Part shown: one piece after another, positions 8,189 to 16,591 of the stretch
How positions within the stretch are numbered: position 1 is the stretch's first letter
Layout: every line of letters starts with the position of its first letter
Source of the DNA: an uncultured Phascolarctobacterium sp.
Lineage (GTDB): Bacteria > Bacillota > Negativicutes > Acidaminococcales > Acidaminococcaceae
DNA length: 64,000 nt
Assembly (NCBI RefSeq): GCF_937920985.1
Contig: NZ_CALDXR010000027.1
Coordinates: 1-64,000 of the forward strand
Reading direction: 5' to 3'
The notes under the pieces: model-generated
Told to the model about the DNA's origin: nothing
What the model saw: the letters and a program-made list of their open reading frames with translations, nothing else
Databases searched by the model: none
Made by a program: the position numbers and the translations under genes

Positions 8189-9367
8189 TTAGCTTTGGCT
8201 GCGGACGTAGATGGGTGATTGGTAAAAATCGTTGCCGCTGCGGTTAAGTGCGGTGTTATGCTGCAGTAGGGACCATGTGTCGGTAGCAGCTATTTCCAAT
8301 GCTAATTGCGTTTGGTAGGCAGCGTTATCAATATTTAAGGCGTTTTGACCTAACTTAGTGATGAGTGGCAGGCTGGCGCTTTTCTTCATCTGGTGCAGCA
8401 GCTGACGGCCGTTGTCATTAAAGGCCAGCACGCGCAGGTAGGCAGGCTCCTGCTGCTGCCATACTGCTTTGGACTGGTCCAGCAATATTTGCAGCAGCAG
8501 TCGGCGGATGCGGCTGGCTGTGTAGCGCTTGCTGCTGCAGGCAGCGAGCGCTGCCTGCAGGCAAGCGCAGTCGCCAGCCTTGCTGAGCAGGTTCTCCAGG
8601 CCTTCACAGGCCTCGCAGCGCTCAGCCAACTGAGACGGCGTAAGCAGCCGCAGGCGATATTTCAGCAGCTGCCATAAAAGCTGTGCGTCGTAGCCGCCCC
8701 TGGTAAGTGCTATATGCGTGTAGGCAGGCGTGGCCTGCTGCCAGCTGCCATTGCCGAGCGCCAAAGCCTGGCGAATCGCGCTGGCGCTGGCTATACTGCT
8801 GCTGATGGCGGTGGAGTTATAGCCTTCGTCTGTACGCTGCAGGTAAAGCGGTTTGATGCTTGCAGCAGTCTGCAGCAGGGCCTTGGTATATTCCAGCGCC
8901 AAAATGTCGTTGGGAGAGCGGAAGGCGGTGTGTGCGCCTAAAATTTTTTCCCAGGCCTGTGCATAGCTGCTGCCGCTTTGCAGCAGCTCACGCAGCCTTG
9001 CCTGCGCTTCAGCGCTGCAGGCAAGGCGTGCTGCGGCCACGAAATCACTTTGCGGGTGTTCTGTACCGCAGGCAAGCGTATTGACGCAGCCAGTGGCTGC
9101 CAGAAGCTCTATAGCGCCCCTGGCAAAGAATTCGGCACTGCGCAGCGTAAAGGCGCAGCCAAGCTCCAGCACCAGATCAGCACCGCCCTGTACAGCAAAG
9201 GCGGCGCGCTGCCATTTGCTTAAAATGGCAGGCTCGCCGCGCTGCATAAAGCTGCCACTCATTACGACGATGACTGGCTGCTGCGTCAAACGCTTCGTTT
9301 CCTGTATATGATAAAGATGACCGTTATGAAAGGGATTATATTCGGCAATGATGCCTGTAGCCTGCAT
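8189..9367 (-). CDS. tmcAL: tRNA(Met) cytidine acetate ligase
   Basis: TmcAL (formerly YlbM) activates acetate with ATP and makes N4-acetylcytidine at the wobble position of elongator tRNA-Met. The 392-residue protein begins MQATGIIAEYNPFHNGH, the HxGH-type nucleotidyltransferase motif of this family. MSGSFMQRGEPA, SKWQRAAFAVQGGADLVLEL and FARGAIELL follow. The start ATG at 9367 has a GAGG ribosome binding site. It is divergent from ackA, which interconverts acetate and acetyl phosphate. In Bacillus ylbM precedes ylbN-rpmF, and those genes also follow here. Confidence 0.92.
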   Translation of the reverse strand: MQATGIIAEYNPFHNGHLYHIQETKRLTQQPVIVVMSGSFMQRGEPAILSKWQRAAFAVQGGADLVLELGCAFTLRSAEFFARGAIELLAATGCVNTLACGTEHPQSDFVAAARLACSAEAQARLRELLQSGSSYAQAWEKILGAHTAFRSPNDILALEYTKALLQTAASIKPLYLQRTDEGYNSTAISSSIASASAIRQALALGNGSWQQATPAYTHIALTRGGYDAQLLWQLLKYRLRLLTPSQLAERCEACEGLENLLSKAGDCACLQAALAACSSKRYTASRIRRLLLQILLDQSKAVWQQQEPAYLRVLAFNDNGRQLLHQMKKSASLPLITKLGQNALNIDNAAYQTQLALEIAATDTWSLLQHNTALNRSGNDFYQSPIYVRSQS

Positions 9368-9526
9368 GATTTTTACCTCGCAATATCTTATCTCTATGAA
9401 TATTATTATAACATAGGCTTGGAATTGAGAAAATATTTCTGTTCAATTAGCTACGAATAGTGTATACTAATAATATATTGGTATTTATGACTAGAATTAA
9501 ATTTGGCGTTGACCGGGAGGTTTATT

Positions 9527-10735
9527 GTGATTGTTTTCGTAGTAAATTGTGGCAGCTCCTCCATCAAGTATCAACTGATAAACATGGAAGGCGAGCATGT
9601 CATGGCCAAAGGCCTGATTGAACGCATCGGTATGGAAGGCTCCACACTGAAGCATACGCCAGCAGGCAAATACACAATTGATATAAAAGAGGAAATTCCT
9701 GACCATAAGGTTGGTATCCGCTTGGCGATTAAAGCGCTGACGAGCAAGGAATATGGCGTTATCAAGGATATGTCCGAGATTGATGCTGTAGGCCATCGTG
9801 TTGTGCATGGCGGTGAGCGCTTTACTGACAGCGTGCTGATTACCAGTGATGTGTTGCACGGTATTGAGGCTTGCTGTGAAATTGCACCTCTGCATAATCC
9901 GCCTAACCTGTACGGCATTAACGCTTGTATGGAGATTATGCGCGGAACACCGCAGGTTGCTGTGTTTGATACAGCCTTTCATCAGACAATGCCTAAGGTT
10001 GCCTATCTTTACGGCCTGCCCTATGAAATGTATGTCAAATATGGCGTGCGCCGTTACGGCTTCCATGGCACTTCGCACAAATATGTGGCGCTGCGTGCTG
10101 CAGAGCTGATGCACGAGCATATGAATGATTTGCGTATTATTACTTGCCACCTTGGCAATGGTGCCAGCATTGCAGCAATTAAATACGGCAAATCCATTGA
10201 TACAAGCATGGGCTACACACCGCTTGAAGGCCTGATTATGGGCACCCGCAGCGGCGAGATTGACCCGGCGATTATTCCCTTCCTGATGGAAAAGGAAAAT
10301 ATGAATGCGCAGCAGATAGATGATTATCTGAACCGCCGCAGTGGTATTCTGGGCATCAGCGGTCTGTCCAGTGACTTCCGTGACCTGGAAAGCGCTGCGA
10401 ACCGTGGTGATGACCGCAGCCAGCTGGCGATAGACGTTTTTGCCTACAAGGTAAAAAAATATATCGGCGGTTATGTAGCAGCAATGGGCGGCGTGGATGC
10501 GATTGTCTTTACTGCAGGCCTGGGAGAAAATTCTCCCTTTATGCGCGACAAAATCTGCAACGGCCTGGAATATCTGGGCACGCGCGTTGATCCGGAACTG
10601 AACCAGGTGCGCGGCAAGGAGCGCGAAATCAGCGTGCGTCGTGCGCGTGTCAAGATTTTCGTCATCCCGACAAATGAGGAGCTGGTTATTGCCCGCGATA
10701 CCTATAACATCTGTCGCAGAATCATCAAGCTGTAG
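9527..10735 (+). CDS. ackA: Acetate kinase
   Basis: Acetate kinase interconverts acetyl phosphate plus ADP with acetate plus ATP, giving energy in fermentation. The start is GTG at 9527 behind GGGAGG, giving 402 residues, the normal length. Family motifs are visible in order: [13 protein letters not shown] at the N-terminus, [55 protein letters not shown] and [10 protein letters not shown]. No phosphotransacetylase gene lies next to it. A TATACT -10 stands at 9463-9468 with a weak -35. Confidence 0.97.
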   Translation: MIVFVVNCGSSSIKYQLINMEGEHVMAKGLIERIGMEGSTLKHTPAGKYTIDIKEEIPDHKVGIRLAIKALTSKEYGVIKDMSEIDAVGHRVVHGGERFTDSVLITSDVLHGIEACCEIAPLHNPPNLYGINACMEIMRGTPQVAVFDTAFHQTMPKVAYLYGLPYEMYVKYGVRRYGFHGTSHKYVALRAAELMHEHMNDLRIITCHLGNGASIAAIKYGKSIDTSMGYTPLEGLIMGTRSGEIDPAIIPFLMEKENMNAQQIDDYLNRRSGILGISGLSSDFRDLESAANRGDDRSQLAIDVFAYKVKKYIGGYVAAMGGVDAIVFTAGLGENSPFMRDKICNGLEYLGTRVDPELNQVRGKEREISVRRARVKIFVIPTNEELVIARDTYNICRRIIKL

Positions 10736-10785
10736 TCGTTTGCCTGAGGCTATAGTAACTGATAATAGTTTTAAAGCATTTTTAC

Positions 10786-10814
10786 TTGACAAAGAGCGGT
10801 AATACCGCTATAAT
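10786..10814 (+). promoter_or_regulatory. Consensus promoter of yceD-rpmF with a palindrome in the spacer
   Basis: TTGACA (10786-10791) and TATAAT (10809-10814) are both perfect, 17 bases apart. The spacer contains the inverted repeat AGCGGT-AAT-ACCGCT (10795-10809), overlapping the first base of the -10. Its position suits a repressor operator, though no regulator is known for it. Confidence 0.88.
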
Positions 10815-10832
10815 TGTAACGATTGGTGAAAT

Positions 10833-11336
10833 ATGATTAAAATAAATGTCGCAGAAATCAAGAAAAGACTAGTCGGTGAAAAAACTCTTGCTTATGAGCT
10901 TTCGCCTGCTGAGCTGGAAATTGCAGCTGAAGAGCTTGCTGTTGACGGCACAGTAAATTTAGAAGGCACCATGAGCAACGCTGGTGATGTATTATTACTG
11001 CAGGCTGTAATGACTGCTAAGGTACGACGTACCTGCAGCCGTTGTCTGAAGGGTTTTACAGGTAAAACCAGGGCAGAGGTTGTCGAGAAGTTTTATCCGG
11101 CAAGTGCTGAACATATTGAAAATGATGCTTTTGTCTACGATTCGGACGTTATTGATATAACGGAACCGCTTCGTGAAGGGCTGCTGCTTGCAGAGCCCAT
11201 GCAGGCTCTGTGTAAGCCAGACTGCCGGGGACTTTGTCCCGTTTGTGGCGCTGATCTTAATGATGGTGACTGCGGATGCGACAGGTTCACTGTAGATCCG
11301 AGGCTGGCGGCATTGAAGCAATTCATCAAAAATTAA
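10833..11336 (+). CDS. yceD: YceD family (DUF177) protein
   Basis: This 167-residue protein belongs to DUF177, which in many bacteria is encoded just before rpmF; the family is linked to 23S rRNA or large-subunit assembly. The N-terminal half holds an LxxLxxG-like beta-rich domain (VDGTVNLEGTMSNAG). Cysteines occur in RRTCSRCLKGF and in a C-terminal cluster CKPDCRGLCPVCGADLNDGDCGC, suggesting metal binding. rpmF follows after 35 bases, and the consensus promoter at 10786 serves both. Confidence 0.9.
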   Translation: MIKINVAEIKKRLVGEKTLAYELSPAELEIAAEELAVDGTVNLEGTMSNAGDVLLLQAVMTAKVRRTCSRCLKGFTGKTRAEVVEKFYPASAEHIENDAFVYDSDVIDITEPLREGLLLAEPMQALCKPDCRGLCPVCGADLNDGDCGCDRFTVDPRLAALKQFIKN

Positions 11337-11371
11337 ATTCACTTCATAGCACTGAGGAGGTGTATTGAGAA

Positions 11372-11551
11372 ATGGCAGTACCTAAGAGAAAAATGTCCAA
11401 AGCCCGTCGTGACAGACGTCGTGCTAACTGGAAACTGAGCGTTCCTGGCATGGTTGAATGCCCGCAATGTCATGAAATGAAAATGCCGCATCGCGTTTGC
11501 CCTGAATGCGGTTACTACAATGGCAAACAAGTCATTGCTAAAGCTGAATAA
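11372..11551 (+). CDS. rpmF: 50S ribosomal protein L32
   Basis: A 59-residue ribosomal protein starting [19 protein letters not shown], the standard L32 N-terminus. It keeps four cysteines (CPQC and CPEC), so it is the zinc-binding form. GAGGAGG stands 11 bases before the ATG at 11372. It is co-transcribed with yceD and closed by the terminator at 11567. Confidence 0.97.
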   Translation: MAVPKRKMSKARRDRRRANWKLSVPGMVECPQCHEMKMPHRVCPECGYYNGKQVIAKAE

Positions 11552-11566
11552 TTTTAAGCTGTTGAT

Positions 11567-11596
11567 AAGGCCTTCGGAAGTAATTCCGGAGGCTTT
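11567..11596 (+). terminator. Terminator after rpmF
   Basis: GGCCTTCGGAA and TTCCGGAGGC form a hairpin with a GTAA loop, followed by TTTTT. It separates yceD-rpmF from the FapR-controlled operon. Confidence 0.88.
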
Positions 11597-11699
11597 TTAC
11601 ATGATATGCTGAAGCTTATCGTTTAAGCAGCACTTAATTGTGTAATTAAAAAAATCGCTGAAATATAAGAGATGTTACAATTTTTTTGCTAAAAAACCC

Positions 11700-11756
11700 T
11701 TGCCAAAAACGTGCTATGCTTTTATAATAAAAACAGATATTATGAGCTGGTACTAA
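11700..11756 (+). promoter_or_regulatory. fapR promoter with a FapR operator
   Basis: TTGCCA (11700-11705) and TATAAT (11723-11728) are spaced by 17 bases. The 17-base stretch TTATGAGCTGGTACTAA (11740-11756) matches the known FapR box (TTAGTACCTGGTACTAA) at about 13 or 14 positions, with an intact right half. It covers the region just after the start of transcription. FapR would therefore repress its own operon until malonyl-CoA rises. Operator assignment is by consensus recall. Confidence 0.82.
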
Positions 11757-11771
11757 AAAGCAGGTGATGGA

Positions 11772-12359
11772 ATGACTTCTTCTAAAAAATTAATACGTCA
11801 CAGAAGCTTGAAGAAGCTGCTTAGGGATAATCCCTTCAGCACTGATGAGCAACTGGCAAAGATGCTGGATGTCAGCGTACAGACTATACGTCTGGACCGT
11901 GTTGCTCTGGGAATTCCTGAGCTGCGTGCCAGAACTCGTACTATGGCCGAAGAAGCTCAGACCAAGCTGCGTGCCATTGATAAAAAGGATATCGTGGGCG
12001 AGCTGCTGGATCTGGAGCTGAACAAAATCGGTATTTCCACGCTGAAGATTACACCTGATATGGTGCTTGAGCGTACCGGGATTGCCCGCGGTTATTATAT
12101 GTTTGCTATGGCCAATACTTTGGCTTTGGCAGTTGTAGATGCGGAATATGCGCTGACTGCTGTAGGCAATGTCAAGTATAAGCTGCCTGTCAATGCAGGT
12201 GCTGTGCTTGTAGCCCGTGCAGTAGTTACACACCGCCGCATGGATAAATATTATATTTTTGTTTCCGTGAAAAACAATAACGAAGAGGTTTTTCGCGCTA
12301 AGTTCATTATTGTTTCTTTGGATAACAGAACTAAGCATGAGGGGGAGCAGGAAGCATGA
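11772..12359 (+). CDS. fapR: Transcription factor FapR, fatty-acid and phospholipid repressor
   Basis: FapR represses lipid-synthesis genes and is released by malonyl-CoA. The 195-residue protein has an N-terminal DeoR-like helix-turn-helix (about 20-50: TDEQLAKMLDVSVQTIRLDR) and a C-terminal hot-dog effector domain (FAMANTLALAVVDAEYA). The ATG at 11772 follows AGGTGATGG. Its last four bases overlap plsX (ATGA), so the two are translationally coupled. A FapR box in its own promoter indicates autoregulation. Gene order fapR-plsX-fab is the classic Firmicutes arrangement. Confidence 0.95.
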   Translation: MTSSKKLIRHRSLKKLLRDNPFSTDEQLAKMLDVSVQTIRLDRVALGIPELRARTRTMAEEAQTKLRAIDKKDIVGELLDLELNKIGISTLKITPDMVLERTGIARGYYMFAMANTLALAVVDAEYALTAVGNVKYKLPVNAGAVLVARAVVTHRRMDKYYIFVSVKNNNEEVFRAKFIIVSLDNRTKHEGEQEA

Positions 12360-13369
12360 AAATCGCCGTAGATGTTATGGGTACCGATTATGGTCCCAAA
12401 GAGCTTGTTTTAGGTGCAGTCAACGCTGTTAAAGAGTATGGCTGCGAAACTGTTTTGGTTGGCGATGAAAAAATAATCCGTGAGCTGCTGGTAAAATACG
12501 GTGCGGATAAAAATCCGAAGATTACTATTCATCATGCCAGCGAGGTAATTGCGATGGACGAGCATCCTGCGATTGCGGTTAAGTCCAAAAAGGACGCTTC
12601 TATCGTAGTTGCGGCAGGATTGCTGAGAAACAAGGAATGTGATGCCCTTGTTTCCTCCGGCAGCACTGGTGCTGCTGTCGCTTCAGCGCTTTTTTGCGTA
12701 GGCCGCATCAGGGGCGTGGAACGACCTGCTATTGCAACGCCGATTCCCAGCCTGAAGGGTACTACTGTAGTGCTTGACAGCGGCGCCAAGGTAGACGCCA
12801 AGCCTGAGCATATGGTACAGAGTGCTATCATGGGTACGGTGTACGCAGAAAAAATTTTAAAAATTTCTCAGCCGAAGGTAGGACTTTTGAACATCGGTGA
12901 AGAAGAAACTAAGGGTAACGAGCAAGCATTGGCAACCTACCCGCTTTTAAAGGATACTCGGACGATAAACTTTATCGGCAACGTTGAAGGTCGTGACATC
13001 AACAAAGGCACGGTAGATGTAGTTGTCTGCGACGGCTTCGTCGGCAATGTCGTGCTGAAGTTCGGTGAAGGTCTGGCGAAGGCTATTATGACGCTGATCA
13101 AGGAAGCAATTATGAACGGCGGCATTCTGGCAAAGCTGGGCGGACTTTTAATCAAGCCTGCACTGAAGGGCCTGAAGAAACGTCTTGACCCTGCTGAATA
13201 CGGCGGTGCCCTGCTGTTAGGTATCCGCGCACCGTTTATTATCTGCCATGGCAGCTCCAAGGCTAAAGCAATCACTAATGCTATTCACGTAGCTATGGAC
13301 TTTGCCGAGCAGGATGTTGTAAGTATCATCAAAGATAAGATTGCGGAATCAAAAGAAATGAGGAATTAG
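12356..13369 (+). CDS. plsX: Phosphate acyltransferase PlsX
   Basis: PlsX makes acyl phosphate from acyl-ACP, feeding PlsY for phosphatidic acid synthesis at the membrane. The 337 residues begin MKIAVDVMGTDYGPKELV, the family signature, with SSGSTGAAVASALFCVGRI and GLLNIGEEETKGNE further on. Length is typical. It overlaps fapR by four bases and is followed by fabH after four bases, so it lies within the FapR operon. Confidence 0.97.
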   Translation: MKIAVDVMGTDYGPKELVLGAVNAVKEYGCETVLVGDEKIIRELLVKYGADKNPKITIHHASEVIAMDEHPAIAVKSKKDASIVVAAGLLRNKECDALVSSGSTGAAVASALFCVGRIRGVERPAIATPIPSLKGTTVVLDSGAKVDAKPEHMVQSAIMGTVYAEKILKISQPKVGLLNIGEEETKGNEQALATYPLLKDTRTINFIGNVEGRDINKGTVDVVVCDGFVGNVVLKFGEGLAKAIMTLIKEAIMNGGILAKLGGLLIKPALKGLKKRLDPAEYGGALLLGIRAPFIICHGSSKAKAITNAIHVAMDFAEQDVVSIIKDKIAESKEMRN

Positions 13370-13373
13370 ATAA

Positions 13374-14363
13374 ATGACAAGAGCTGTTGGTATTTTAGGT
13401 TTAGGACATTATGTTCCTGAGAAGATTATCACTAATACAGACATGGAGAAAATCGTTGAGACCAGTGACGAGTGGATTACTGAGCGCACCGGCATCAAGC
13501 AGCGTCACATCGCTGCTCCGGAAGAAGCAACCTCTGATCTGGCGTACAATGCTGCTGTAGAAGCACTGAAGGACGCTGGTGTTGCTCCGGAAGAGCTGGA
13601 CCTCGTTATCGTAGGTACTGCTTCCAGCGATTACATTTTCCCGTCTACTGCCTGCCTGGTACAGGCTCGTCTGGGCGCAAAAAATGCAGCTGCCTTTGAC
13701 CTGGCTGCAGGCTGCAGCGGCTTTGTTTACAGCCTTGCTGTAGCAAGCCAGATGGTTAAGAGCGGTCTGTATAACAAGATTCTGATTATCGGTGCGGAAA
13801 CTCTGAGCCGTATTATGAACTGGACAGATCGTAACACCTGCGTTCTCTTCGGTGATGGCGCCGGTGCTGCTGTAGTTGGCGAGGTTGAAGAAGGCTACGG
13901 TGTACTGGGCATTGACATGGGTGCCGACGGCAACGGCGGCAAGTTCCTGCTGCAACCGGCAGGCGGCAGCCGTAATCCGGCAAGCGAAGAAACCGTTGCT
14001 GCCAAAGACCACACCATTCATATGAACGGTCAGGAAGTATTCAAATTCGCTATTCAGATTATGGGCAAGACTGCAAAGCGTGCTCTGGCTAAGGCGAATA
14101 TGAAGCCGGAAGAGTTGGATATGCTGTTCCCGCATCAGGCTAACTACCGTATCATCACTTCCGCTGCTAAGCGTCTGAAGATGCCGATGGATAAGGTTTG
14201 GGTAAACGTAGACAAATACGCCAATACTTCCGCTGCATCTATTCCTATCGCTCTGTGCGAGGCTCAAAAGGCTGGCGCCCTGAAAAAAGGCGACAACATT
14301 ATTCTTGATGGCTTTGGCGCAGGTTTGACCTGGGCAGCTATTGTCCTCAAGTGGAGTAAATAA
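13374..14363 (+). CDS. fabH: 3-oxoacyl-ACP synthase III
   Basis: FabH condenses an acyl-CoA primer with malonyl-ACP to begin each fatty acid. The 329-residue protein has the active-site Cys114 in FDLAAGCSGFVYS, the catalytic His in FPHQANYRI and the Asn in YANTSAASIP. The N-terminal half contains the TERTGIKQRHI substrate-tunnel motif. It starts four bases after plsX. Which primer it prefers cannot be told from sequence alone. Confidence 0.97.
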   Translation: MTRAVGILGLGHYVPEKIITNTDMEKIVETSDEWITERTGIKQRHIAAPEEATSDLAYNAAVEALKDAGVAPEELDLVIVGTASSDYIFPSTACLVQARLGAKNAAAFDLAAGCSGFVYSLAVASQMVKSGLYNKILIIGAETLSRIMNWTDRNTCVLFGDGAGAAVVGEVEEGYGVLGIDMGADGNGGKFLLQPAGGSRNPASEETVAAKDHTIHMNGQEVFKFAIQIMGKTAKRALAKANMKPEELDMLFPHQANYRIITSAAKRLKMPMDKVWVNVDKYANTSAASIPIALCEAQKAGALKKGDNIILDGFGAGLTWAAIVLKWSK

Positions 14364-14427
14364 TCCAAACATTTTTCGTTTGTCTTAATAGTATTTGATT
14401 TTTGTCGAAAGTGAGGTAATTTACACG

Positions 14428-15369
14428 ATGAGTAAAATCGCATTCGTATTCCCCGGCCAAGGTTCTCAGACCGTTGGCATGTGCAAAGCTTTTTATGATG
14501 AATATCCTGTTGTAAAACAGATTTTTGAAGAGGCTGATGACGCTCTTGGCTATTCCATCAGCAAAATGTGCTTCGAAGGTCCTGCTGAAGACCTGAAGCT
14601 GACCGCTAACACCCAACCTGCTATTCTGACTGCCAGCACTGCTTGTGCAGCAGTTCTGAAGGAGCATGGCGTAAGCTGCGATATCGCTGCTGGCCACAGC
14701 CTGGGCGAATACAGCGCACTGGTAAACACCGGCGCTCTGAAATTTGCTGACGCTGTACGCATTGTTAACAAACGCGGACAATTCATGCAAGAGGCTGTTC
14801 CTGTAGGCGAAGGCAGCATGGCTGCTATCCTCGGTCTGGACAGCGACAAAATCGTAGAAATCTGCCGCAGCGTAGAAGCTGAATCCGGCGAAGCAGTGCA
14901 AGCAGTAAACTTCAACTGCCCCGGTCAGGTTGTTATCGCAGGTGCAGTTAATCCTGTAAATAAAGCTATCGAAGCTCTTAAGGCTGCCGGTGCAAAACGC
15001 GCAGTGCTGCTGCCAGTAAGCGCTCCTTTCCACAGCACTCTGATGCAGCCCGCTGCAGCCCGCCTGGCTGAGGTTCTGGCTCCGATTGAAATCAAAGATA
15101 TCACTATTCCTGTTGTTGCTAACGTAACCGCTCAGGAGGTTACCAGCGGCGAAGAAATCAAAAAGCTGCTCGTTAAGCAAGCTGCTATGCCTGTTCTCTG
15201 GGAAACCAGCGTACGCAACATGGTTGCAGGCGGCGTAGACATTTTTGTTGAGGTTGGCCCGGGCAAGGTTCTGACCGGCTTCACCAAGAAGATTGCTAAA
15301 GGCATGATGGCTCTCAACGTTGAAGACGCTGCCAGCCTGGAAAAAACCTTAGCTGAGCTGAATAAATAA
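14428..15369 (+). CDS. fabD: Malonyl-CoA:ACP transacylase
   Basis: FabD transfers malonyl from CoA to acyl carrier protein. I start the gene at the ATG at 14428 (MSKIAFVFPGQGSQTVGM), preceded by GAGGT, giving 313 residues; the upstream extension is non-conserved. The nucleophile is Ser91 in GHSLGE and the catalytic His lies in APFHSTLM near residue 199. It is the third biosynthetic gene of the operon. The 108-base gap to fabG holds a structured element (15384-15446). Confidence 0.97.
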   Translation: MSKIAFVFPGQGSQTVGMCKAFYDEYPVVKQIFEEADDALGYSISKMCFEGPAEDLKLTANTQPAILTASTACAAVLKEHGVSCDIAAGHSLGEYSALVNTGALKFADAVRIVNKRGQFMQEAVPVGEGSMAAILGLDSDKIVEICRSVEAESGEAVQAVNFNCPGQVVIAGAVNPVNKAIEALKAAGAKRAVLLPVSAPFHSTLMQPAAARLAEVLAPIEIKDITIPVVANVTAQEVTSGEEIKKLLVKQAAMPVLWETSVRNMVAGGVDIFVEVGPGKVLTGFTKKIAKGMMALNVEDAASLEKTLAELNK

Positions 15370-15383
15370 TTCACCAGGCTAAA

Positions 15384-15446
15384 CTGTCAGCTTCGCAATT
15401 CCCCTAAACGTACATGCAGTATGTATTTGTGAAGACTAAATGACAG
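15384..15446 (+). other. Long interrupted hairpin between fabD and fabG
   Basis: Three nested arms pair in register: CTGTCA (15384-15389) with TGACAG (15441-15446), CTTCGCAA (15391-15398) with TTGTGAAG (15427-15434), and TACAT (15411-15415) with ATGTA (15421-15425). No T-run follows, so it is not a simple terminator. It may be a processing, stability or translational control element upstream of fabG. Confidence 0.65.
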
Positions 15447-15477
15447 ATGATGAATTGAAGGATAAGGAGAACTTACA

Positions 15478-16221
15478 ATGAAGTTAGAAGGTAAAAAAGC
15501 TCTCGTAACTGGTGCTTCACGTGGCATTGGCCGTGCAATCGCACTGGCTCTCGCTGCAGAAGGTGCTGACGTGGTTGTAAACTACGCAGGCAGTGAAGCT
15601 GCTGCTAAAGAGGTTGCTGCAGAAATCGAAGCTATGGGCCGCAAGGCTTTCGTAGTGCAGGCAGACATTTCCTCCAACGAAGCTGCTACTGCTATGGTAG
15701 ATGAAGTTGTTAAAGAATTCGGCCGCATTGATATCCTCGTAAACAACGCAGGCATTACCCGTGATGGTCTGCTGATGCGTATGAAAGAAGAGGATTGGGA
15801 CGCAGTTCTGACCACTAACCTGAAGGGTGTGTTCAACTGCACCAAGGCCGCTGTCAAATACATGATGAAACAAAAAGCCGGCAAAATTGTCAGCATCAGC
15901 TCTGTCGTTGGTCTGATGGGTAATGCTGGCCAGGCTAACTACGCTGCTGCTAAGGCCGGCGTAATCGGTTTTACTAAATCCGTTGCTAAGGAAGTTGCTG
16001 CTCGCGGCATTAACGTGAACGCTGTTGCTCCCGGCTTTATTAAAACGGATATGACAAGTGTACTTTCCGACAAAGTTGTTGAAGGTATGCTGACTTCTAT
16101 ACCCTTACACAAACTGGGTGAAACTACTGATATTGCCAAGGCTGTTGTCTTCCTTGTGAGCGATGACGCCAATTATATTACCGGACAGACTTTACATGTT
16201 GACGGTGGTATGGTAATGTAA
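15478..16221 (+). CDS. fabG: 3-oxoacyl-ACP reductase
   Basis: FabG reduces 3-oxoacyl-ACP with NADPH. The 247-residue short-chain dehydrogenase has [10 protein letters not shown] (residues 11-20) for cofactor binding, NNAG, the catalytic Ser in [10 protein letters not shown] and YAAAKAG (Tyr near 152, Lys near 156). AAGGAG stands before the ATG. It lies in the operon between fabD and acpP, which points to FabG rather than another family member. Confidence 0.97.
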   Translation: MKLEGKKALVTGASRGIGRAIALALAAEGADVVVNYAGSEAAAKEVAAEIEAMGRKAFVVQADISSNEAATAMVDEVVKEFGRIDILVNNAGITRDGLLMRMKEEDWDAVLTTNLKGVFNCTKAAVKYMMKQKAGKIVSISSVVGLMGNAGQANYAAAKAGVIGFTKSVAKEVAARGINVNAVAPGFIKTDMTSVLSDKVVEGMLTSIPLHKLGETTDIAKAVVFLVSDDANYITGQTLHVDGGMVM

Positions 16222-16277
16222 TAGGGGGCCCATTTGGGAGACCTGCAACTTTACCTATTGGAAGGAGGTGAATCGTA

Positions 16278-16508
16278 ATGAGCACTTTCGAAAAAGTAAG
16301 AGACATCACTGTTGAACAACTGAGCGTTGACGCTGACGAAGTAAAGATGGAATCCGCTTTCATCGATGATCTCGGCGCTGACTCCCTCGATATCGTTGAG
16401 CTGATCATGGCTTTCGAAGAGGAATTCGGTGTTGAAATCCCTGATGAAAAAGCTGAAAAAATCCGCACTGTAGCTGACGCTGTTAAACTGCTGGATGAAG
16501 AAAAATAA
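16278..16508 (+). CDS. acpP: Acyl carrier protein
   Basis: The acyl carrier protein holds growing fatty acids on a phosphopantetheine arm attached to Ser36 in [10 protein letters not shown]. The 76-residue length and acidic helices ([16 protein letters not shown]) are typical. AAGGAGGTGAA before the ATG is a very strong ribosome binding site, consistent with high expression. A hairpin without T-run follows in the gap to the next gene. Confidence 0.97.
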   Translation: MSTFEKVRDITVEQLSVDADEVKMESAFIDDLGADSLDIVELIMAFEEEFGVEIPDEKAEKIRTVADAVKLLDEEK

Positions 16509-16529
16509 TGCTTTACCTGCTTATGTTTA

Positions 16530-16550
16530 GGGAACCCCTTGAGGGTTCCC
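16530..16550 (+). other. Intercistronic hairpin after acpP
   Basis: GGGAACCCC and GGGTTCCC form a compact perfect stem with a TTGA-type loop. There is no T-run, so it is unlikely to be a full terminator. It could stabilise the abundant acpP message or cause partial termination. Confidence 0.65.
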
Positions 16551-16591
16551 GGACACAAGCTACTCTACTTTAGTCCTGAAATGGGGGATAT

